A program made the position numbers and the translations under genes. From NCBI GenBank assembly GCA_023374025.1, contig SIJG01000069.1, positions 646,846 through 710,845 of the forward strand: a stretch of DNA of 64,000 bases. The letters are read 5' to 3'. Below the pieces are notes generated by a model that was not told the DNA's origin, searched no databases, and saw only the letters and a program-made list of their open reading frames with translations. This DNA is from Heterodera schachtii. Taxonomy: Eukaryota; Nematoda; Chromadorea; Rhabditida; Heteroderidae. Below, piece after piece: positions 21,199 through 31,730 of the stretch. The number at the start of each line of letters is the position of its first letter. The first letter of the stretch is position 1.

Positions 21199-24100
21199 CT
21201 TCTCATGCCGAATTGTCAATTTTTCTCTTTTAATTTTTCAAATTATTTTAACTGATTTTAGCTAAATATTTATAATTAATTACTAGGGTTACGATTTTTA
21301 GACTCAAAAATTGCCAAAATAGGTAGGCTTTAGGTCCTAAAAACAACGAATATATGCTCAAAATCACAAAAATATTCTTTCCAATTATTAATGTTTTTGA
21401 TCAAAGTATACATATAATTATAAAATATTTTTATCGTTTATACACTACAATAAAAATTAATATTTTTTTAAAGATTTTTTTATTTTAAGTATTATTAAAA
21501 TTCATTTATTTTGTTTACTTTTTATAATAAGTGTTTCATAATTTGTTCGTTTAAATGCTGGAGAAAGTTTATTTATTGTTTTGCAATTTTAAAATTTAAA
21601 AAGAAATTAATGTAATTAATTTTTTATTTTAAATGATTGATTTTAATTAGCTCTTTAATTAACTCATGAACATTCCAGCCATTTCCAGTTGGTAATTGTT
21701 GATTGAAATTTAATTATAAATAATTTTTTTCTTCTTTTGATTTTTAATATTCTTATGTTATATTTAATTCATATAATTTTTTTAAATATCAATATACCAG
21801 AAATTATTTTCTGACCTTTGAAAATACGCAAATACAAAATAATTTTTTTTATTATTATTTAAAATGTTTTTCAGCTTTTGTTATTTTGATTAAACTGTCT
21901 ATTATTTTAAACGATTAAAAATGACACGTTCTCATTAGTAGTGTTAAGAAGCTCACTTTTTATTTTTGGTATTAAATGAATAAGCATAAAAAATATTTAT
22001 AATTATAAACAGAAACTCCAAAATCCGTTGCTTTAATTTTATTTGCTTATTGTTTTTATATTTCGAAATTTTTATATTATACAGTGAATATATTTCCCTG
22101 TAATTGCATTTATTTTCTAAATTGTATTTTAAAAATGCTATTTTATTACTTTCTATTATATTAATTTGTCTTTCTCTTAGAGATGGCTTTTTTATTTAAT
22201 TTTCTTCATAATTATTCCTCAATTTCATAAAATAATTTTGATACTAAAATTTTTTTCGTTAGAAAAATTAATTCGATCATCAGATGCAATTAATTCTCTA
22301 CGAAATTAGTCAGTCAAATCACAATTTTTAGTGTTTTATCGAATTTACAAATAAACTGAAGAATCATTATTAAAATAAATTAAAATTTAAATTTTAACAA
22401 ACTGAAAAAAATGCAAATTTCTGAGTCTTTGCTGAGATAATTTAATATATAAATGGTTTTCGTTTAAATAATTTTTAAATATTTAAGTAAAAACTTGAAA
22501 ATCAAATCAAATTTGTTATAACGAAATCTAAAAAAATTAAGAAATTAATAAAACTATAATTGAATAAAACTTGAAAATTTCTTATCTTTATTGGTAGATC
22601 TAATGTTTTTAAACTAAAGCACTCATCGCAAAAATTGCATTATGCAAATAAGATGATAAATATTAATTTGAATATAATAAAAATAAAACCTAAATTGTTT
22701 GAAGATTGATTAAATAATGGATTTATGATCAATAATGATTTCATATTATGGTTTATAATGTAAGCGAAATTAAATTAAAAGTTTAAATAAATCTATAAAA
22801 TTTCTTAGAGGTAAAAATAAGCACGACAATAATTATTAAATATTGGACCAAACAAATAAACAAATATCAAAACGAATAAACTAATAATAATTAATATTAA
22901 ATTGTATTAAAAAGGTTTCTATAAAATATTCTGATCATATATATATATAATAAAAGCACAGATTAATTATTAAAAAAAACTAAAATCAAAATGCAAATGC
23001 AAAGCTTAAGAATATATTTACTGCAATTTAATTTGTAAATATCTAATTATACAAAGATCACAATAGAATAAAAAAATTTTTATTTGTTATTTGTAAGTTT
23101 GCATAATAGCGATCTTTATCGTGTGCTTATTTCATGGCATAAACACCAGTGAGATGTGAAACTCTAAAATATTAAAAATTATTCTATTAAATTTGGCATG
23201 ATTTGTTAAACTGGGTAATAAAAATATGTTTTAAATAAAAATATCGACGAAATATTAAAGATACATAAATTGAAATAAGAATTAAAGAATTTTTAAAGTC
23301 TATAAATATATATAAATGTTAAGATATGGATTAACACGTATAAAATTCAATAAATAAAAAAATAAATTTCCATAAGTTTAAATATATTTTTCATTTTTAA
23401 TGTCTACATAAATTAATAAATGTCACAAAGTTCGAATATTAACATTTACTTGTGTTTTTCCTTTTCACTCGAGAGTTGGTAATAGTTAAAAAAATACAAA
23501 AAACTTTCGTCGTGAAAATATAAAAATGATAAATAAATATATTTTTTTAAAAGTAAAAAGATTAATTTTTCAAAATATCAAAGCAATTATGCAAGAAAAG
23601 CAAAATCAAAATTTGAGGTAAATTAAAATAGGAAAATTCGTTTTTAGTTAAGGGAATTGTTAAATTCGAAATCGAACGCTCATTGATAATTACGTTTATT
23701 TGTTTTTTTAACAATTAATTATTATATATTTGAATTATCAAAATGTAATAATTATACTAATAAATATTCCAAAACTTTAATTAATTTAAAATATTTTGCA
23801 AGTTAAAAGAGAAAATAATATAAAGAATTAATTAATTTAAATTAAAATCAATATTGTAAAAAAACTAGCGTTATCAAGGAAACTCTTTGCTTTTAATGAA
23901 TGCAAGAAAAATATATTCCTATTTTTAGAAAATATATTTGTAAAGAAATAATTAAACTATGTCATTAAATTAAAAAACTTATTTTTAAATATACAAAAGT
24001 TAGTAAAAATTTACAAAAATGGAATTAAACAAAAAAATATTTGCGTTCCCTTACAGATGAAGATATCTTCTCATGCGAACCAATTGTAATCAATAAACAT

Positions 24101-25124
24101 GACTTATTGTTAGTTAAATAAAAAGAATTTATTATAATAATAAATTAATTAACCGAAATATGAAATAGATCACAATTGCAAGAATAAAACCAATAAAAGC
24201 CCATTTTTGTGTGTTAAACTACTGTAAAATTAAAAAGAATATGAAAATCGTTTAATGAAAATTTAAATAAATACCACTAATTAATACTTGATTAAAAATG
24301 ATAATTTTATTGAACTAAATATAAAAATAACATATAATATGCTCATATGCAGATTAATTAGGTAACAAACTATATCTATAATAAATAAATTATTCAAATT
24401 TTTAAATGATTTTCTATAAAAATGTATGGATTTTAATAAATATTTAATATTCTTTATTTAATATAAAATAATATAACAATGACTGTATATTTGCTTTATC
24501 ATTTGATTGCAAAAATAGATAAATATATTTATCTTTAAAAGTAAAGCATTAACAAACAATTTACAAAAAACAATTAAATAAGATTATTAAAACAAACTAT
24601 TCGAGCACATAAACAAAATACGAACTAGTGTTTAAAAATTTATTTATTTTTTGTTGCTTTTAAAATTTTTGGTTTATATTATTTAAAAATGCAAATGAAT
24701 ATCATCATAATATTAAAAAATATTAGCTACCATTTATCGAGTCTTAAATTTGCAAATTGAATGTCAAATTTGAGAAAACAAAAACTAATTTTGAAATTGA
24801 TACCTGATTAATCCAACATCAATTATTTTCAATAAACGATTAAACAAATATAAAAAAACACTTGAAAATAAATAAAAATAATTTAAATTATTAATTTAAT
24901 TTTAATCTTGGTTTATAATTATGCTAATTATTTTCTCAATTTAAATGCTAAATAACTCCCATTTAAATTAATATTTGTAAAAAAATTCAAATTGTAAAAT
25001 AAAGTAACGAAATTAGGGATTTAATTTAACTACATTATAGATTGAAGAAACAAAGCCAAGAACAAAAATAATTATATTTGATGAAAATGATTTTAAATGA
25101 GTAACACCGAAAGAATTATTTACT
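21199..25124. other. AT-rich desert
   Basis: I see no gene, RNA or clear element in this stretch. A lone hAT-like end TAGGGTTACG appears near 21284 without a partner. Confidence 0.5.
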
Positions 25125-25132
25125 ATTCGAAC

Positions 25133-25693
25133 TAGGGTTGCAACCCCGACCCCGCCCCGACCACGAACCCCGACATTTTTGGCCATTTTTTGGGGTTAAC
25201 CCCAACCCGAACCCGATGCTTCCAACGCCGACAACCCCGGACCCCGACCCTTAACCCCGACTCGGCGTCGGGGTTAAATATACACCCCTAAGAATGGCAT
25301 TTTTGTGTGAGAAAAGGCAAAAAATTTAAACAAAATTTGAATTTTTTACCATGTTGACAAATTTTTATTAAATAAAGTAATTTTCTTAAAAAATTAGCAC
25401 AAATTCCAAAAATTTGGTCATTTTTATTTACAAAATCTGTTAACAAATTGCACTCAAATTTCCAAAATTCTTCCCCAGCGGCGCCGATAGGCACCGCTGG
25501 CGCCAAGTTTCTTCTCAAAAATGTTTGGAAAAAGCGCGCTTCGAAAAAATGTCTTGAAAAGCAAAATATAAATACGGAAAATTGAAAAAAACCTCGAACC
25601 CCGACCCCGAACGATTTTGTCAACCCCGACCCCGACCTTTCTGACCCCGACAACCCCGAACCCCGACTTTTCACGGTCGGGGGTGCAACCCTA
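25133..25693. mobile_element. hAT-type MITE, 561 bp, with GC hairpin core
   Basis: The ends TAGGGTTGCAACCCCGACC and GGTCGGGGGTGCAACCCTA are inverted repeats with one mismatch. The flanking octamers are ATTCGAAC (25125-25132) and ATTTGAAC (25694-25701), one base apart. Both subterminal zones are CCCCGACCCCGA repeats. The middle contains the dispersed hairpin at 25475-25500 (CCAGCGGCGCC-GATA-GGCACCGCTGG). The minus-strand frame across it is a by-product of the repeats. Confidence 0.8.
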
Positions 25694-25701
25694 ATTTGAA
25701 C

Positions 25702-27115
25702 TACAAATATATTTTATATATTGCCGACTAAGATCATACTTTAAATTGAAATAAATATAAGATTAATTATTCTGAAAAAAATTTCAGTCTTATATTAAAA
25801 ATTTTCATCAGTTGGAAGAGGATTAAAATTAATAAGCCCAATAATAAAATTCTTTATTATTAATAACAAAACTTTCTCGGCGATAGTGTAACACAATTGT
25901 GAAAATATTTCGTATGAAATTTCTGATCAACAAACTCCAAAATTAAATAAATCATCTATTAATTCAAATTTTAAAGTATATGGAACAAAAATATGAACAT
26001 ATAAACAAGAAAGGCATATGGAATGAAAAATGTTTATAAAACCAAGATAACAAAAATTTATGTGTAAAATCGATCATCATTCAATTTAATATACATTAAA
26101 AATAAATTTTTTTTAAATTTATATTCAAATTTAAAATTTATAATTTTAAATTAAATTTAAATTAAGTGATTCAACGCACAACTACCCGAATGCACTTTTG
26201 AACGAAATCTTTTACACATTATTCGTAATTCTTAAATATTTGGAATTTAAATAATAATATTTAAGTGAAAAATATAAAGGCATCATCATATTAAATTATT
26301 TTAAATATTAACACTTTAACGCCAACAGAATTCTGTGAGTAACCAATTAAAAACCTAAATCAAATCTTAAATAAAAAGAAAATATCGTTAAATTTTTGAA
26401 TAATATGAATGAATATTTTTATTCCAAAATAATAAAAAATTGCGCAACATTAAAATATCAAAGTAAACAAAAATGAAAAGTTAAGACACGAAATTAAAGG
26501 TTCTCAGTTCTAGGGCCACTATTATTTTTGAATATATCCATGAATTAGCGACTTTTAAATATAAAACGCATTTAATTATATTAAAAATAGATGACTTTTA
26601 AATAAATTTTCCATTAAACATTATAATAAACTATACCCTAGTAATTACTTTTAATAAAGTTATCCGCAATAAATTGCACTCTATTAACTTTTTGTTTATT
26701 ATTTTAAATATCTAACAAATAAGTAAAATTTAAGACATATGTGAATTGAAAATATATTTAAGCTCAAACAAAATGCCTCAAATTTTTATGATACGAAACA
26801 AATGTAATCAATAATTTTAGAAATGTATTAAACATTAATTTTTATTATAATTCAATTCTTAAGTATAAGTTAAAAAAATAAATATTAATTACAAAAAAAA
26901 ATGTATAATAACAGATAGTATTTTTATTAAAATTTAATTTATTTAAAATTTGAATTAAATTGGTTTTTTTCAAAATCTTACTTATATAAATTGATGATTT
27001 ATCATCATTTTGGTGATTTTAAGGGGTCAATGATTTATTTTGAGATGATGATTGATTATGCTGATTTCTTGGGAAAAAACCCTCAAAAATGGCCATTTAA
27101 TTTTTTCGAAGGGGC
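25702..27115. other. AT-rich desert up to the retrotransposon
   Basis: No gene is supported. Near 26990-27055 there are ATGATTTATCATCAT and GATGATGATTGAT direct and inverted motifs. The last bases (27106-27115) are half of a GC hairpin that the retrotransposon split. Confidence 0.5.
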
Positions 27116-27681
27116 TGTCGCGGAAAGCGACATGAATTAATTAAACATTTAATTACTTTTTTGTTCATTAATTTATTGATCAAATTTCTCTCGGTCGCTT
27201 CTTTAATTATGAGTCATCCTTTTCCCTTTGCATTCATTTTCCCTATGAGTCATCGATCGATTTTTGTATGTGCATTTGTCCACGTGATTTGCTCCGCCCC
27301 CATTGATTTGTGAGGGTATAAAAGCCCGCCCCATTTTCATTCTCATCACTTCTTCTCATTTCTTGGAACATCTCTTCATTTTGGATTTCACTCCAATTTA
27401 ACACAATTTGTATTTGTGTTCAATTGAATAAAGAGTAAGAGAAAAGCTCTTCTCTCAATCTGTAAAAGGGACAATCAGGAGCCCTTTCTTACAGACCATT
27501 AATTTGACCCCCGTTGGGTCATTAAGAGAGTTACAGAGAACTCTCAGGTTCAGTGTCCACATTTGGACATTGAATTCAGCACTTGCATTTTTCAACACTG
27601 TCCCCGTTGGACAGGGAAAGGAAAGAATTCCCTCGGAGGGAAAGATTTCCTTTCCAGTGATTTTTTGTCCATTCCGCGACA
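27116..27681 (+). repeat. 5' LTR with promoter and poly(A) signal
   Basis: It begins with a small hairpin TGTCGC-GGAAA-GCGACA. TATAAAAG lies at 27317-27324 and AATAAA at 27427-27432, giving the usual U3-R order. It differs from the 3' LTR at two visible positions (27278 G against A, and 27334 T against C). Confidence 0.9.
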
Positions 27682-27686
27682 AAAAT

Positions 27687-27704
27687 TGGAGCCCCGTAGG
27701 GGTC
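27687..27704 (+). other. Putative primer-binding site
   Basis: TGGAGCCCCGTAGGGG follows the 5' LTR after five bases. It starts with TGG, as expected for pairing to a tRNA CCA end. The tRNA species is not assigned. Confidence 0.5.
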
Positions 27705-27781
27705 AAGCTCCAGTCGTAGCTTACCCCCTCAATTGAGAGAAGTCCAAGCTTTGAACAAAGCTTGTCCAACATTCGTAAGAG

Positions 27782-29794
27782 ATGAGTGAACTCTTACGAA
27801 TCACAATCGCGCCGATTGTGAAGCGTCTCAAATTGTACATTGAGACGGCTCAGGAAAATCTGACAAAAGATTTGACTGAGCAAATCAAAACCGATTTGCT
27901 CGCAGAGAGACAAAATCTCTGTAGAGCAGTGTCATTGTTGGAGAAAAACAATGACAAGTGGGAGGCAGTCTTCCACCGAGTTAAAGGTCCTGCTCTTCAG
28001 AAAGAAGAGCAGAACTACAAGGACTACAAACCTGAAGGAAAAGCCTTCATGGAATGGGCCGACCAAGCCCGAGGGCTTGTCGACACCATTGATGGGGCTT
28101 TAGGCCTCTCAGAGCAGGGGGACGTCGTTCAGCCTGCACAGGTTCAACAACCTGCTCAAAACATTCAGCCACAAGTTGTTGTGGCTCCGCAGCGTCATGA
28201 AGTGATGCTGCCGCCCATTTCGCTTCCAAAGTTCTCGGGTGAGCCCCGAGAATGGCCTTTGTTTTGGAAGCTGTTTGAGACTTCAGTTGAGAGTCTTCAA
28301 ATTGAATACTTCAAAAAACACATTTATCTCTTGGGATGTCTTCCCGAGAAGTCAGTTGCTCGTAGAGCAATTGAGTTGTACCCGCCTTCAGATGAAAACT
28401 ACCCACGAGTGGTAGAAATCCTCAAGAAAAGATTTGGGGATGAGAAGTCAATTGTGGAGACACTCCAATCAGAGTTGCTCCACCTTCCAAAACCGTCAGA
28501 TTCTGTTCAATCTCTGAGGCAGTTCTCAGAGTCAATTGAAAGGATTTGTCAGCAATTATCCGATCTTGGAGAAAATGAACAAAATAAGTTCATGGCCTCC
28601 ACGATTAAATCTAAATTGCCATATCCTCTCCTCACTCAGGTGGTGGAGAAGGAAATGCGTACAGGTGGAACTTTTGATTGTTCCGACCTATGCAAGGCAA
28701 TCACTTCCATTGTGGAAGTGAAAGAAGAAGTACAAAGATGTACACAAGTCTTCCGGGGGGAAGAAAAACCCCGAAATTTTCCTCCTCAAATCCAGAGGAA
28801 GAATTTCCAAGGGAGAGAAACGGATTTCCCTCCCAACCAATTTCGTCAGGGTCATTGGCGACCCAACAACGGACGATCCAACAACGTAAATGACTCTGTG
28901 GGGATGATGTCTCCCCAAGTCGACAGATCATTTCTAGCAATGCAAAAGCCACCATTCTCTCAGCGAGAAACAGGGACAAGACAAACTTGTTCCCTATGTG
29001 CTGCTGTGGGACACCCTCCAAACCGGTGTCCCAAATATTCAACATCAGGAACACGCAGAAGGCGACTCGCAAAGCAGAGAAAATGTTTCAATTGCCTTTT
29101 GAAAGGCCACAAAGCACAGCAATGCTGTTCTCCAAAGAGATGCTTGAAATGTGGTGGGAAACACCACTACATGATTTGTCGTTATGGAGATGCTCCAAAA
29201 GGGAGCACTCGCCAAACGACAAATGAAACCAGGACTGTTCAGAGAAGACAGTCATCCAAACGAAGAGGAGAGCCTCCTCGTTCAACTCCTCGTTCAAACA
29301 AAACCAATTATTCTAAAATATACGTTTCCTCTGGAGTAGAGGATAAACCGTCTGAAGGTCATGCTTTCGACGGCAAATCAACAAATGGGTTGATAAATGT
29401 GGCAAAGAAGTCACATGCACTTTCGACAATGTGTCGTGTCGTGGTCAAAAGGCGTGACCACCAAAAAATGATCGAAAATCCAGTTGTTTTCGATCAGGCG
29501 TGCCAGACGTTTTCCAAATCTGACTCTAATATCGGAGAGCAGAACTCGCCGAAATTATCTTCTATAGAAAGGGAATTCTGTGGAAGTAAAAATAATGGAA
29601 AGGTGTTCCATTCAATTTTTTCCATTAGGATCAAAAGAATGGATAACAAATGGGAAGAAATTCTTCCTAACGAAGCAGAGCAAATAGCCTTATTGTGGGC
29701 ATTTTGTCTTTCCATCAGCATAAGCCTGATGGTTAGCTCAATTTTAAGAGTCCTTAATTTTGGACTTAAAATAATTGCATCGCTAATGATATAA
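27782..29794 (+). CDS. gag: Gag polyprotein of Bel/Pao element, 670 aa
   Basis: The frame starts MSELLRITIAPIVKR and is uninterrupted. Residues 1-115 are helical and charged. Residues about 118-140 are a Gln/Pro/Val linker. From LPPISLPKFSGEPREWPLFW (about 140) to about 310 is the DUF1759-like capsid region of Pao elements. Zinc knuckles follow: CX2CX4HX4C at residue 403 and at 435, then a variant CLKCGGKHHYMIC near 457. Beyond this an Arg/Lys/Ser-rich tail should lead into an aspartic protease, but no DTG or DSG motif follows. The C-terminus is instead hydrophobic (about 635-670), resembling a membrane segment and possibly derived from env. It ends at TAA 29792-29794. Confidence 0.9.
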   Translation: MSELLRITIAPIVKRLKLYIETAQENLTKDLTEQIKTDLLAERQNLCRAVSLLEKNNDKWEAVFHRVKGPALQKEEQNYKDYKPEGKAFMEWADQARGLVDTIDGALGLSEQGDVVQPAQVQQPAQNIQPQVVVAPQRHEVMLPPISLPKFSGEPREWPLFWKLFETSVESLQIEYFKKHIYLLGCLPEKSVARRAIELYPPSDENYPRVVEILKKRFGDEKSIVETLQSELLHLPKPSDSVQSLRQFSESIERICQQLSDLGENEQNKFMASTIKSKLPYPLLTQVVEKEMRTGGTFDCSDLCKAITSIVEVKEEVQRCTQVFRGEEKPRNFPPQIQRKNFQGRETDFPPNQFRQGHWRPNNGRSNNVNDSVGMMSPQVDRSFLAMQKPPFSQRETGTRQTCSLCAAVGHPPNRCPKYSTSGTRRRRLAKQRKCFNCLLKGHKAQQCCSPKRCLKCGGKHHYMICRYGDAPKGSTRQTTNETRTVQRRQSSKRRGEPPRSTPRSNKTNYSKIYVSSGVEDKPSEGHAFDGKSTNGLINVAKKSHALSTMCRVVVKRRDHQKMIENPVVFDQACQTFSKSDSNIGEQNSPKLSSIEREFCGSKNNGKVFHSIFSIRIKRMDNKWEEILPNEAEQIALLWAFCLSISISLMVSSILRVLNFGLKIIASLMI

Positions 29795-29905
29795 TTCAAA
29801 GTGTTGTTACTTTGTTTTGTTATTCAAAAAACGCCTCACTTTCAAGAAAAAATACAAAGAGAGGCATTCCCTCAATATTGTCCTGAACGCCATATTTTGC
29901 GAAAA

Positions 29906-31081
29906 ATGGCCTTTATTATAATTTGTGCGGGTTTGTTCCTCCTTCCAGTTAAGGGGGGAACAGAAACAAGTGCATATCCAACAGATCAATGCAATGAAGG
30001 TAAATTCATTTGCACAAACAAAGGTGTTTTGGCAAAGATTCCGAAAGAAATTCGGAAAGTGAAACTTTGCTGTTCTGAAAATTGTTACATTCATGAGAAT
30101 GTACACAAACTCATTCATGAATTTCCAAAAGAAATTCTTCAAGTTATTACGTGGTCTTTAATTCGTAAAGACTACGGTACAACGAGTACAATATTATTAA
30201 TGCTGTACTTGGCGGGGGGAGGATCCTTCGGATGTGGTTATGCTGAATCACGTCCTGTCTTCCCCACCACTAAAAAATTCTTCAAACATGAGTCACCACG
30301 GACTCACCAAAATGACTCATCGGAATTTTTCGATTCAGAGTCTGATCACGTGATTTACGTGATGGATAATCGTATAAAAGGGTGGGAGATTTCCCACCCA
30401 ACCACATTTTTCAAATCAGACATAAGGGAAATGCCTATTCCCTTTCGAGAAGGTCCATTCTTCTCGGCTCGTCGGGTGAACATACCCGAGAATGCTGAGA
30501 TCATCAACGATCGCTTTTTTGAGTTTGGCGACCCAGAAAGAGACCAGGAGGAGAGAGTTCCTCTCCGACGTGAACCACGCGTTCATCGTCAAACTGAGCC
30601 ATTGAGCTCATGGATTGAGCGGTCTCATGGATCGCACTGGTATGAGACAATACGGGATCGCCGTATTGTCGATGAGGACCTTCGCAGAGAGCTTCGTAGA
30701 GGAGCCACTCTAATTGGCGAACATTTTGGCAGAGCTGTCGATATTCATTTCGATGGACTCACCTGTTATGGTCCGGAGGGTCTATACCTTTCTCCGGGTC
30801 TAACAGTTCTTGACCATTTTGTGCGGTTGGGTCTCCAAGTAGACCCATTAACACCGTGCATACAAGAATATGTGGGCTTCAGCCCTCATGAGGGAGGGAT
30901 GTTAGTCGATCTTTACCCGATCGAGCTTGTCAGCATCCGACATCGAGTCGGAGTTCGATGGAGAGCTCCAGAGGAGGATGAACTTCATCCTCCTGCACGT
31001 TACCGAGCCCAATCCCCTGATGGACATCTGGAGAACCGTCCTCAACGTGTAGTCCGACGACGTCCAGTGAACCGATGGTGA
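29906..31081 (+). CDS. Env-like second ORF, 391 aa
   Basis: The first ATG in the frame is at 29906. The open frame itself begins right after the gag stop, in the same frame. It starts MAFIIICAGLFLLPVKGG, a convincing signal peptide. A Cys-rich stretch follows (CNEGKFIC, KLCCSENCYIH), then a second hydrophobic segment near residues 90-112. Cys-rich secreted domains followed by membrane segments fit the env-like products of nematode Bel/Pao elements, and the ORF sits where env would. The C-terminal 280 residues are acidic, then very Arg-rich (VVRRRPVNRW), with no recognised domain. The frame is intact. It could alternatively be a captured host sequence or an accessory ORF. Confidence 0.6.
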   Translation: MAFIIICAGLFLLPVKGGTETSAYPTDQCNEGKFICTNKGVLAKIPKEIRKVKLCCSENCYIHENVHKLIHEFPKEILQVITWSLIRKDYGTTSTILLMLYLAGGGSFGCGYAESRPVFPTTKKFFKHESPRTHQNDSSEFFDSESDHVIYVMDNRIKGWEISHPTTFFKSDIREMPIPFREGPFFSARRVNIPENAEIINDRFFEFGDPERDQEERVPLRREPRVHRQTEPLSSWIERSHGSHWYETIRDRRIVDEDLRRELRRGATLIGEHFGRAVDIHFDGLTCYGPEGLYLSPGLTVLDHFVRLGLQVDPLTPCIQEYVGFSPHEGGMLVDLYPIELVSIRHRVGVRWRAPEEDELHPPARYRAQSPDGHLENRPQRVVRRRPVNRW

Positions 31082-31137
31082 AAAGAAACTGAAGAATGAC
31101 GACAACAGAATTGTCGCCATCGTCGAGGCCCGGAGAA
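31079..31137 (+). other. Purine-rich pre-LTR region
   Basis: A purine-rich GAAAAGAAACTGAAGAA at about 31079 and CGGAGAA immediately before the 3' LTR are candidates for the polypurine tract. Between them GCGACAATTCT-type sequence forms the hairpin CGACAA...TTGTCG. Confidence 0.35.
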
Positions 31138-31703
31138 TGTCGCGGAAAGCGACATGAATTAATTAAACATTTAATTACTTTTTTGTTCATTAATTTATTG
31201 ATCAAATTTCTCTCGGTCGCTTCTTTAATTATGAGTCATCCTTTTCCCTTTGCATTCATTTTCCCTATGAGTCATCGATCGATTTTTGTATGTGCATTTA
31301 TCCACGTGATTTGCTCCGCCCCCATTGATTTGTGAGGGTATAAAAGCCCGCCCCACTTTCATTCTCATCACTTCTTCTCATTTCTTGGAACATCTCTTCA
31401 TTTTGGATTTCACTCCAATTTAACACAATTTGTATTTGTGTTCAATTGAATAAAGAGTAAGAGAAAAGCTCTTCTCTCAATCTGTAAAAGGGACAATCAG
31501 GAGCCCTTTCTTACAGACCATTAATTTGACCCCCGTTGGGTCATTAAGAGAGTTACAGAGAACTCTCAGGTTCAGTGTCCACATTTGGACATTGAATTCA
31601 GCACTTGCATTTTTCAACACTGTCCCCGTTGGACAGGGAAAGGAAAGAATTCCCTCGGAGGGAAAGATTTCCTTTCCAGTGATTTTTTGTCCATTCCGCG
31701 ACA
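31138..31703 (+). repeat. 3' LTR
   Basis: It is the same length as the 5' LTR with two visible substitutions. TATAAAAG is at 31339-31346 and AATAAA at 31449-31454. The short frames inside it are copies of those in the 5' LTR and are not genes. Confidence 0.9.
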
Positions 31704-31730
31704 GGGGCCTATCGGCACCACCGTGCCCCC
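31704..31730. repeat. GC hairpin motif, right half of split copy
   Basis: GGGGCCTATCGGCACC and CCGTGCCCCC form the 3' part of the dispersed TATC/GATA hairpin. Its left part is at 27106-27115. The retrotransposon duplicated GGGGC here, so the pre-insertion site was an intact copy. Confidence 0.6.

Larger units (their letters stand above)
27116..31703 (+). mobile_element. Bel/Pao-type LTR retrotransposon, lacking pol
   Basis: It is a 4588-bp element with two 566-bp LTRs and the 5-bp duplication GGGGC (27111-27115 and 31704-31708). The LTRs start TGT and end ACA, with TGTCGCGGA/TCCGCGACA terminal repeats. Gag has a DUF1759-like region and CCHC knuckles typical of Bel/Pao. A second frame is env-like. 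No protease, reverse transcriptase, RNase H or integrase motif is present between them, so about 3 kb of pol is missing relative to full elements. Both remaining frames are open and the LTRs are nearly identical, so the insertion is recent and mobilisation was probably in trans. Its base composition is much GC-richer than the host DNA. Confidence 0.9.

Noticed and set aside
27504..27719. ORF inside the 5' LTR and leader
   Set aside because: The same frame occurs in the 3' LTR; it is an untranslated LTR region with R-U5 character.
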